From Metaphire vulgaris (Eukaryota; Annelida; Clitellata; Crassiclitellata; Megascolecidae), in assembly GCA_018105865.1 (NCBI GenBank), contig CM030837.1, forward strand, positions 8,690,725-8,754,724: a DNA stretch of 64,000 bases, read 5' to 3'. Under the pieces are notes generated by a model, which saw only the letters and a list, made by a program, of their open reading frames with translations, ran no database searches and was not told where the DNA came from. Position 1 is the first letter of the stretch. Every line of letters starts with the position of its first letter. A program made the translations under genes and the position numbers. Of this stretch, positions 55,887 through 64,000 are shown piece by piece.

Positions 55887-57058
55887 CGCGCTCACACGTA
55901 AGTAAGTAAGTAAAATCTCGTAAACTTCTACAGCGCCCCGGAAAGCAGCACAGCAGTAGCTGCTTATTCTTATGCGCTTAGTCTTTCTTGAAATAGCTAT
56001 AGGCAGGGTGGTTTGTCGGCCGGGCAAATGTCAGTGTATCCATGAGGCGGCTGGTCAGGTTGTTGTTGCTATGGGGGAAATGACTTTTCGAATAGGAAGG
56101 TTTTAAGTTTAGACCTAAAGGCTTGAGGAGACAGTGAAGGAATTAAAGGAAATGAGGATTCGGAGCTTATTGTTTGACCACGTCCTAGGCTGCGGAGGGA
56201 GGCTGGAATTGAGTTCCAAAGTTCTGGTGCGGCGTATGAGAAAGCGCGGTTGCAGATTTTGAGTGATGACTGATTTAACGGGCGTGAAAGTGTGAGATGA
56301 GATGATGATCGTGTAGGTCGGGGAGGCTGAGGCGTTAAGAGTTTACGAAGGTAAACCGGTTTTGACGAATGAAGTGAACTGTAAGTAATCGTTATTATCT
56401 TGTACTGTATACGTTCAGATATTTTAAGCCAGTGTAGTGACTTCAGTATGGGTGAAATATGGCAGAACTTTGGTGATTTGGTTACTGCTCGGGCTAGTGC
56501 ATTTTGAATTGATTGTAATTTATTGATGGAGGTTTTGGGAGGTTATAGTAAAGGGAGTTGCAGTAATCTAGTTTGGAATGGACTATTGAAGTGGCGATTG
56601 TGGATGCAGTTTTGGTGTCAAGGCAAGGACGGAGGCGACGTAGATCGCGAATGTGGGCATAGCAGGATTTCGATAGTTGGGAGATCTGTGATTCTAAATT
56701 TAGGGATGAATCAATTTTGAAACCAAGATTTTTTGCAGTTGGAGCAGGGGTTATTGTGGTATCTGGAGTCAGGACTAGCTTGGGACTGTCAATTTTTTTT
56801 AACTTGTTGGGGTAGACCTATTAAGAGGAATTCAGTCTTGGATGGATTAAGAGCAAGGAGGTTAGATGACATCCATGACGAAATAGACGAGAATGCTGAT
56901 TCAAGCAAAGTAATTGATGTGTCAAATGAGGATGGCGAAAAGGACAGGAATAACTGAGTGTCATCGGCATAGAGTTGGTGATTCAAGTTGAGGGAATTGA
57001 TTAAGGATGACAGTGGTGTGGTATAGAGACTGAACAATACAGGCCCTGGCGGCTCCAC
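55887..57058 (-). repeat. CR1/L2-like LINE, 5'-truncated
   Basis: The best LINE here. The minus strand reads 'FSLYTTPLSSLINSLNLNHQ', catalytic YADDTQLFLSF, and 'WMSSNLLALNPSKTEFLLIG'. It continues with 'CYAHIRDLRRLRPCLDTKT', 'SKLDYCNSLYYNLPKTSINK' and 'LQSIQNALARAVTKSPKFCH'. It ends with 'gcgctgtagaagtttacgag' and a (TTAC)n tail at 55900-55912. The start at ~57058 is a typical 5' truncation. Confidence 0.88.
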
Positions 57059-57989
57059 ATTGACGTCTATTAATAGACACCAAAGACAGAAGCAGATTAT
57101 AAGTTGCCATCCCAACGGCACAACTCTTGCCATATCCGCCACTGCGTTCCCGGGATTTTGTTTCGTGAGTGTGGGGACAGTGGGGGTGTCACTGTCCGGT
57201 GTTGAGTCATACACTCGTCCTGAGTCGTACTCTGACTACTCTCTTACTTACTTCTACGTCTGTGGTACTTTTAAACTTATCTATGCATAGGGTACTTCCG
57301 CCCAAAGTTGTACATAAGTATGATAAGTTGCTTCCGCCTGGTGCGACAATAGTCACAAATCACAATACAAAATACGTTGAAACAAAAGTTCTTTTTTCGA
57401 ACAGTTCTATAGGTGCGATTTAATTTTTAATTGGTGCATATTGCTAGTGGTACTATGTAGTTTACATACAGCATATAATAACGCGCGTGTATTATATACA
57501 AGTGCCAAGATTAAATTAGAATTGATAGTAATGGTCGGTGGGTCTGATGGAATCGGATGGTTCTGTGGGTCCAATATAGTACAGAGGGATTGGATTGGTC
57601 GGTCCGATGGAATCGGTGGTGTTCAAACACCAACAAACGTTCATGCTCAAGTGAGCCTCGCTCAAACGTCAGATGTCAATGCCGTCGATTTTCCAAAAAT
57701 CCATAATCCATATTTGCTAAGTCCAAACACTTTATAATAAAAATGTATAACCCTTTAATGAATAAGATTCTGGTGTCATTTATCGCCAGAGCCTCGACCA
57801 TGGAGTTATTATTAGAGGAGACGGCATTACATCATTTTTAACCAGGCTGCGTGAAGCCAGTAGCATAAGCTAAAAATAGTACCTCCATTGTAAGCGGCCA
57901 TTGTGGTTGAATCGGACGAATACAGAAGTATTAAGCCAGAGTTATATAATTCTTTTTTAAAAATTATCCGTTGAAATTTATTTAGTGTA

Positions 57990-58055
57990 ATGCCAGCATG
58001 TTCAGCCTATGGGTGTACGCAACGAGATCGGACCGAAAGTTTTAACATTTCACCG
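57990..58055 (+). pseudogene. THAP-domain start exon (P-like transposase relic)
   Basis: ATG 57990 encodes MPACSAYGCTQRDRTESFNI-SP, the N-terminal third of a THAP zinc finger (C-x4-C pair, then the F-x-x-x-P position), followed directly by a GTAAGT donor. The rest of the domain (C-x2-H and AVPTIF motifs) is not found downstream; a CAGTGGCGGCTCC-type repeat follows at once. It is therefore a relic exon. Confidence 0.7.
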
Positions 58056-58059
58056 GTAA

Positions 58060-58435
58060 GTAGCGGCTCCACAGAGGGCCGGGGTGGGGTGGGGGGTAGG
58101 GGTGGGGCCTGCCTCTATTGAGTGCCTGGCCCCCAGTGACCCCCCATATTAGGACCCTATACTTAATAATACATGCCTAACAACAAACGGTAGGCCCCAT
58201 GATTAGAAGTTGCCACCCCAACGGCCCCCTCACTTGCTAAATCCTGGAGCCGCCACTGAGCCCAGGGGAGTCCGTGCCCCCTATTGAGTGCCTGGCCCTC
58301 CAGTGACCCCCTGCTGGGACCCTATACTTAAAACTACAGTCCTAACAACAAACGGTAGGCCACCCATGATTAGAAGTTACTACCCCAACGCCCCCTTTGC
58401 CAAATCCTGGAGCTCCACTGATCTTAATCTCCATT
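58060..58435. repeat. hAT-type remnant with ~170-bp tandem duplication
   Basis: 'ctattgagtgcctggccccc' through 'aaatcctggagccgccactg' (58110-58257) is repeated, diverged, at 58284-58430. Ends are related to CAGTGGCGGCTCC. Confidence 0.65.
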
Positions 58436-58754
58436 TTCAATACATACTAATAAAAAGTTGTTAGAACATTGGTAAAACATTCCCGCAGCTATTCCCCATG
58501 GCTCAGCTGATGATGTTTCGAGTCTACCAATGTGTCTGCCGTTTGGGAATTTCCCAAATAGTTGGCTTCAGCCAAATGACGTAATGCCGTCTCCTCTAAA
58601 AATAACTCCATGGCCTCGACCACGGGGTTGCATGATTGTATCTATGGTTGTCAAATCATTTTTCTAGCTGGATGCCAAAAGCACTGAATTTGGATGCCAA
58701 AATGCCACGCTGGATGCCAAATCATGAATTGTCGTAAATAATGCTTATTAACGC

Positions 58755-58758
<4 letters not shown>

Positions 58759-58798
<40 letters not shown>
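58759..58798. repeat. (AC)n microsatellite
   Basis: About 19 AC units. Confidence 0.95.
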
Positions 58799-58801
<3 letters not shown>

Positions 58802-58855
58802 TTCATATATTTTGATTTGCCCCTTCTCCATTCATTAATTTGAACAACTGTAAAA

Positions 58856-58927
58856 CCCCTTTACCGTGTATTTAACTGTAACTCAATGTAAAATGGACGG
58901 ATATATTCGGGATTCCCAGTAAAGGGG
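58856..58927. mobile_element. piggyBac-like mini-MITE, copy 1 (72 bp)
   Basis: CCCCTTTACCGTGTATTT...CCCAGTAAAGGGG with TTAA on the right only (58928-58931). Its interior is the inverse of copy 2. Confidence 0.55.
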
Positions 58928-59019
58928 TTAATTAAATGCCTCACGGCGCACTGAGCGCTTGTGTAGAGCTGTTACGGTTTCACATCGTGCAATTTCGGCC
59001 GATTTCGGATCGGTTTTAA

Positions 59020-59093
59020 CCCCTTAACTGGGGATCCCGGATATATCCGTCCATTTTACATTGAGTTATACAGTTAAATACACGGTTAAGGGG
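59020..59093. mobile_element. piggyBac-like mini-MITE, copy 2 (74 bp)
   Basis: CCCCTTAACTGGGGATCC...CACGGTTAAGGGG between TTAA and TTAA (59016-59019, 59094-59097). It interrupts a 'ttcggttcggtttt'-rich sequence and lies in opposite orientation to copy 1, about 90 bp away. Confidence 0.75.
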
Positions 59094-59266
59094 TTAACTG
59101 AAAAACCGCGGTTTCGGTTCGGTTTTTTGAACATCACTAGAATGCAAAGCTCTTAAGCGCTAAAAATAGAGAAAACGTCGTTTTTGTGCAATGTCTATGA
59201 TGAGTCAATAGCACTGCCCACTGTGCCCAGTAGCGTAGCGTGCCAATGGCTAATATGGCTCGAGTC

Positions 59267-60455
59267 TAGGGGTCTGCGGGTACAGCATTTTTCTTACCCA
59301 ACCCAACCCGTGAATTGTTAGACTGTACCCGACCCGACCCAACCCATCATTAAAAATCTGTACCCAACCCGACCCAACCCACGGGTATACCCGTACCCGT
59401 CAATACCCGTGGTTGGGCCGTGTAAAATGTAAACACCGTTCCCCAATACAAAACCCCGTCTCGGGATTGTGTTTTCGGAGAAGGGGAATTACTTAAATGT
59501 CTGTCTGTTTTGTTGCAACAGGCAGTGCTAACCGCAATAATATGAAAACAAACTAAACAGTAGACAAGTAGGCCTATTGTTCTTAAAAAATTCTTTTCTT
59601 TAGGTACAAACTTTACAAAGGTGAACTAAATTATTCTTAATGAATTGTTATTAATGCAGTGTTAATGGCAAAGGACTGTGAGTCTGTGATGACAACTGCC
59701 AATTTGCCAAAGTATGAAATAAAATAGATAAAAATTAAGCAGTCTTGCATAAAAATTACAAACACAATTAAACAAATATAGCCTAGAGTTTTAGACTTTG
59801 TGCATACATTTGCTTGATTGACGACAGGCAACCATTGACCACCTCATATAATTACGATCAGGCTTAGCGTATAGCTGGTGAATATGGTACTGCAGATTTA
59901 CTTCTAAGAATCTAAGTACACCATAGTCAGACGTAGCAAGTGCCAACTATCAATAGAGCTAGCAATTTAGCAAACATTGGATTGTAAACCAATATCATAC
60001 CAAATCTTTAGAAGTCCCTGCTGATGAAGCCATATTAAATATAACTGTTAATATTGAAACTGCAGGCAGGAAGGGACGTCAGCAATTTTAAAAAACATGA
60101 CGTCATGCACAGTATGCTGTCAGTAAGTACAATATAATACCAACTGTCTGCCTTTAATTTAAACAGGTAAGAAAAATTATAATATTAACATCCAAAATCC
60201 ATGAGCTTCTGAAGTCTGAACATAATTCTGTCAATTAATATTGTTGCTGTGAAATGAATGTGAAATTGTGAACCTGACATACGGGTATGATAAAATACAT
60301 CAATTTTCGGGTAAATTACGGGTATACCCGTACCCGTGACTGTTGTACCCGTACCCAACCCCACCCGTAAAATGTCTACCCAACCCATACCCAACCCACG
60401 GGTACGGGTCGGGTACGGGTAAACCCGCGGGTACGGGTATACCCACAGACCCCTA
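59267..60455. mobile_element. hAT-type element with ACCCGT subterminal repeats, 1189 bp
   Basis: Ends TAGGGGTCTGCGGGTA / TACCCACAGACCCCTA, perfect 8-bp duplication CTCGAGTC (59259-59266, 60456-60463). Dozens of 'acccgtaccc' / 'aacccg' words fill both ends. No transposase frame. Remnants at 15935 and 16775. Confidence 0.95.
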
Positions 60456-60469
60456 CTCGAGTCATGGGC

Positions 60470-60677
60470 GGCACACATGAAGGGGCGGCAAATTGAGCGG
60501 CGATTACCTTTTTTGCTTGTTATAGGTTGTCAAGAGTTTTAGCGAAGGGGCGGCAAAATTGAGAATTGGCAAATTCGGCCGCGACGACCTTTTTTTCTTG
60601 TCAGTTATAATAGGAGCAGGTTGGGGAGGCATTTTTCGAAGAGCCATGGGCGGCACGAGACCACGCTACGCCACTGG
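60470..60677. repeat. hAT-type remnant with GACC/T-run motifs
   Basis: 'gcgattaccttttttgcttg' (60500-60519) and 'gacgacctttttttcttgtc' (60582-60601), right end 'gctacgccactg'. Left end lost. Confidence 0.55.
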
Positions 60678-61497
60678 CACTAGCTGCCTATGAGAAAGTG
60701 CATAATGTAAATTTTATGTAGATTTAATTGTATGTAGGCCTAGCATTTATTGACATATTGTCAATAGTATTAACTGAGAAGAGATGGTGACTTAAAGTCG
60801 CGCATGTAATTATGCATTGTATTTGCTATTCTCTACGAAAATTACCGTCCAAATTTGCATGGTCAAGACCGCGGTTTCGGTTCGGTTTTAACCGATAAAA
60901 CCGCGGCTTCGGTTCGGTTAACCGCAACAGCACTATATAGGCCTACTCCTGCGAAATCAAGAGGAAATAATGGAATTTCATTAAGCAAATAATAATATCC
61001 CAGACTTAATTGAAGGCATTGCTTCAAAAGCGTGCTCCACGCAAATTTAGGGCAAGACCGTGCCAAAAAGACCTACATTTCATCAGTGGCGGCCGGTGAT
61101 CATGTCGCTGCAGGGTTGCGCAACCCCCAACGCAACCGTCAATTTTTCGCAACACAATTTGTCAATAACAAATTCATACACAAAGTTTCTTTGCCAAGTT
61201 CCGGAGGGATCTATAATGTACGGGGAACTATATATGTCTATATGCACCCTTTTAAATTGTTGTTACTTTAAAGCATTTCTATCACGTAGCCTACTTCATG
61301 GAATAAGCAGAGTAAAATTATTCGTACTCGATCGAGATGTAAATATTACAAAAGGTCACCAGCTTGCCAGTAGGATCATTATTTGGGAATTGCTGCGCAT
61401 GCACATGCATGCATTAATTAAGGCATTTGTACAGCTAGATGGCTTAATAAAGACACCTAGGCCTATAGCTAGCTGGTGAATGAGTAGGACTAACAGA
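60678..61497. other. intergenic, repeat scraps
   Basis: 'accgcggtttcggttcggtt' twice at 60868-60923, related to 59105-59130. 'cagtggcggccggtgatcat' at 61083 may be a MITE left end. No gene. Confidence 0.45.
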
Positions 61498-61694
61498 CAG
61501 TGGCGTATTTAAAATTTTGGTAAGGAGGGCCAGCCAGAGACGTCATTTCACTGTTTTTCAGGGGGGCAAGACACTTTCGACCTGACAAGTTACAACTTTG
61601 GAAAAAAGTTGACCTTTTTTTGCTTGTCAGGGTCTGAGGACAGGCTAGGCCAAGACCAAAGGGGGGCCATGGCCCAATGGTAAATACGCCACTG
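61498..61694. mobile_element. hAT-type MITE, CAGTGGCGTATTT ends, 197 bp
   Basis: Ends CAGTGGCGTATTTAAAATTT...GGTAAATACGCCACTG. Contains 'gttgacctttttttgcttgt' at 61608-61627. The flanks CTAACAGA / CTAATTAC agree only in part. Confidence 0.75.
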
Positions 61695-61699
61695 CTAAT

Positions 61700-62115
61700 T
61701 ACAGACGCCCTTAAATTATAGGGACAGTCCTTAAATTCCGTGGCCACATCCTTAAGGGCGCTTGTCCTTAATAAGGACACAAAATGTCCTTAAATTTCAT
61801 TTAAAATATAGTGATCACCGATTTTAGACATTACGCTAGACTAGAAGCTTGACTTTGTAATTGATTTATATTGATTGCTAAAAAAGGTCATCACTATAGT
61901 TCTTTGTGATTTTTTCTTCCATCTTAATATTAAACATCCTAAAAAGTCCCGACAAGCAAAAATGGTCATCATTATTTTTCTGCTATATTTTGCATCTTTA
62001 ATGTTCCAAAGTCCGACAACAAGCAAAGTCGGCACAAGTTTTTGTGCATAACGTCCGGAAAAGTCTGATAAGCCAATGTTTTTATGTGTCCTTAAATTCT
62101 TTCCAACTGATCTGA
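61700..62115. repeat. decayed relative of the 23902 MITE (inverse)
   Basis: 'gtccttaaatttcatttaaa', 'ttaagggcgcttgtccttaa' and 'cctaaaaagtcccgacaagc' mirror the words of 23902-24305. Ends are worn. Confidence 0.65.
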
Positions 62116-62487
62116 AGTTCCATTTTGATATCTCACAAAATGGCCAAATTACATGCAAATGAGATGAAAATATACAGAAAGGTGGGGAAATATGTGTTGT
62201 ACACGTATTGAAATTTTGATAGAAATCTATTAAGGAATTTTTAAGAAATCAGTTTTTCTGCTGGTTTTTTCCTGAGACACCCTGTAAATCCCCTTAAAAC
62301 ACCGTCCATAAATTACGTCATGCAGGTTTTCTAAAGTTCCCTTTTGTATTCGAGTGTCTCTTTCATTTTCTGCAGCAAAAGTAAAACTAATATTTAACTT
62401 CCGACGATGATGACGAATATAATCGAGACCTACAAGTTGATGTACCTTGAGCAAAAAGCGTTATTAAATGAGCGATAAAGTCTTTTA

Positions 62488-63263
62488 GGGGCTGTCCATT
62501 AATTACGTCAACAATTTAGGGGGAGGGGTTTGAAAAAGTTTGACAGTTGTTGACAGGATAAGGGGGGTCAAGAGAAGTTGACGTCAACAATTTCACTTTT
62601 TACAAATAATCAAAAAATAGGAAATTTCATGGAATACTACTTATTACAATGGGGCTGCCATTAATTATGTCAACAATTTTTGACCCCCTCCCCCTTGTCA
62701 ACAACTGTCAACTTTCACTTAACCCCCCCCCATAATTACGTAAACACTCTTGACCCCCCACCCCAAATCAATGACAGGTCCCAATTAATAACAAGGTTAT
62801 TATTTTTGTGATGATCATTTTTTCCATTTTTCCTCATTGAGTGTCAAAATGTGGTGGTGATTACCTTTTTTCTAATGTTTTTTCCATTGTAATAAGTAGT
62901 ATTCTATGAAATTTCCTATTTTTTGATTATTTAAAAAAAGTGAAATTGTTGACGTCTACTTCTCTTTACCCTCCCCCTGTCAACAACTGTCAAACTTTAA
63001 CAAACCCCCTCCCCCCTAAATTGTTGACGTAATTAATGGACAGCCCCAATTAAGGTCATCACGGACACATTTTTACACTCGACAAGCAAAACAGGAAGAA
63101 AATGGTCATCACCATAAAAAATAATGACCTTGTTATTGGGACCTGTCATTGATCTTGGGGAAGGGGGGGATCAAGTTTTTGACGTAATTATATGGGGTAA
63201 ATGAAAGTGGACAGTTACTGACAAGGGGAGGGTCAAAAATTGACATAATTAATGGACAGCCCC
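62488..63263. mobile_element. Harbinger-like MITE, middle layer
   Basis: Ends GGGGCTGTCCATTAATTACG / AATTAATGGACAGCCCC with TSD TTA (62485-62487, 63264-63266). Confidence 0.85.
62651..63047. mobile_element. Harbinger-like MITE, innermost layer, inverted
   Basis: Same family in opposite orientation, ends GGGGCTGCCATTAATTATG / AATTAATGGACAGCCCC, TSD AAT (62648-62650, 63048-63050). With the host copy it creates ~165-bp mirror arms. Confidence 0.85.
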
Positions 63264-63475
63264 TTACTATACCTCCTGTCAGTTATGTTTAAGATTTTAA
63301 TTATTTATACTGAAAGTCTGATGTCACACTGGTTCTTACCCTCCTCAGTCACAAAATCTCACACACTTTCTCAGACTCCCCCCCACCGAGCGTGATGTAC
63401 TTTATGTACTGCCTCCAATGGCATTGAAATTTTTATGTAAGACTAATGAAGTGAAGCAACACTAAAGTGCAATAA

Positions 63476-63895
63476 GGGGCTGTCCATTAATTATGTCAAC
63501 AAATTACGGGGAGGGGTTTGAAAAAGTCCAACAGTTGTTCACAGCTAGGGGAGGGGGCCAAGAAAAGTTGACATCAAAAATTTCACTTTTTACAAATAAA
63601 TCAAAAACTAGGAAATTTCATGGAATACTACCGTATTTATTACAACGGGGAAAAGCCTGACAAGCAAAAGGTCATCACCACCACATTATGACACTTGATG
63701 AACAAAAGAAAGGGGAAAGGCTGCATCCCTGCATAAATAATAACCTAAACTTTTTAGGGGACCCATCACTGGTCTTAGTGTGGGGGTCAAAAGTTTTTGA
63801 CTTAATTATAGGGGGGTCACTGAAAGTTGACAGTTGTTGACAAGGGGGGGTCAAAAAATTGCCCAGCAATTGTTGACATAATTAATGGACAGCCC
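63476..63895. mobile_element. Harbinger-like MITE, intact copy (420 bp)
   Basis: Ends GGGGCTGTCCATTAATTATG / CATAATTAATGGACAGCCC, TSD TAA (63473-63475, 63896-63898). Carries 'cctgacaagcaaaaggtcat', the GACC/T-run motif in reverse (63656-63675). Confidence 0.92.
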
Positions 63896-64000
63896 TAAAT
63901 GCAAAATAGCAATATTATTATTGATGGAATTTATCAGATTTACCAATAAATTGTCTCAAAATAACATAAAAGTTATTGATATTTTATAAGAAAGTCCACC

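Larger units (their letters stand above)
55467..57478. mobile_element. long TIR element, TTATATGCTGTATG ends, class unknown
   Basis: Arms 55467-55705 and 57216-57478 are inverted near-copies (ends TTATATGCTGTATGTAAAC; shared 'gtagtaagtaagagag...agtcagagtacgac'). The left arm lacks ~37 bp between two 'ggcggaagta' words kept in the right arm (57295-57335), a deletion between short repeats. A LINE and a MITE piece lie inside. No target duplication found. Confidence 0.75.
57799..58612. mobile_element. P-superfamily-like non-autonomous element
   Basis: The inverted ends CATGGAGTTATTATTAGAGG and CCTCTAAAAATAACTCCATG extend ~40 bp. A perfect 8-bp duplication GCCTCGAC flanks (57791-57798, 58613-58620). 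P elements have CA-starting TIRs and 8-bp GC-rich duplications, and their transposases begin with a THAP domain; a THAP start exon lies at 57990. No further transposase sequence is seen. Confidence 0.75.
62299..63415. mobile_element. Harbinger-like MITE, outermost layer of a nest
   Basis: Left 'accgtccataaattacgtca' and right 'gtgatgtactttatgtactg' are ends of the family at 30507-30905. Interior words (cacacactttctcagactcc, tatacctcctgtcag) match that copy in reverse. The middle MITE is inserted at its 'tatagtaa' site. Confidence 0.6.

Noticed and set aside
1..64000. tRNA genes
   Set aside because: I saw no cloverleaf with A and B boxes; a covariance-model scan would be needed to exclude them fully.

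Overview
This is animal (metazoan) nuclear DNA: split genes with GT-AG introns, a single-exon TENT5/FAM46 gene, a syntaxin gene, a zinc-finger gene, a secreted chitin-binding gene, and a very dense load of transposable elements. AT-rich sequence, the many 'taggccta' words, (TTAC)n-tailed LINEs and the mix of hAT, PIF/Harbinger, P, CACTA-like, piggyBac-like and mariner elements fit an invertebrate genome. I cannot name the species.

Layout. 1-7.9 kb: a defective Ty3/gypsy retrotransposon (gag, protease, RT, RNase H, integrase) cut by the window edge. Its RNase H is split by a young 3.5-kb LTR element on the minus strand (3073-6576) that carries only a Gag-like ORF. 8.2-8.6 kb: LINE tail. 10.49-11.97 kb (minus): the last three exons of a syntaxin. 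12.2-13.8 kb: a hAT-type element with a dead mariner inside. 14-23.5 kb: hAT-type MITEs and LINE pieces. 23.67-29.63 kb (plus): a small secreted protein with two CBM14/peritrophin domains, encoded by three exons around intronic MITEs. 30.5-36.9 kb: Harbinger-like and hAT MITEs, a 47-bp tandem array, and a CACTG-ended element (33066-35454) that encloses a decayed copy of an 'uncharacterized protein' family. 36.9-39.4 kb: a long terminal-inverted-repeat element built on GTCTAC words. 39.7-41.4 kb: a LINE split by a hAT element. 41.80-43.06 kb (plus): an intact TENT5 gene. 47.93-54.11 kb (minus): a two-coding-exon C2H2 zinc-finger gene with an intron full of LINEs and MITEs. 55.5-57.5 kb: a second long inverted-repeat element enclosing a LINE. 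57.8-58.6 kb: a P-superfamily-like element that keeps a THAP start exon. 59-64 kb: piggyBac-like and hAT MITEs and a three-level nest of Harbinger-like MITEs.

The host genes have no visible functional link to each other. The main story is the transposon landscape. At least a dozen elements have perfect 8-bp target duplications, which suggests recent activity. One short motif (GACC, a T-run, GCTTGTCAG) recurs about 20 times inside elements with quite different ends. That motif, the CACTG element around a supposed host-gene family, and the THAP-bearing P-like element are the most unusual things here.
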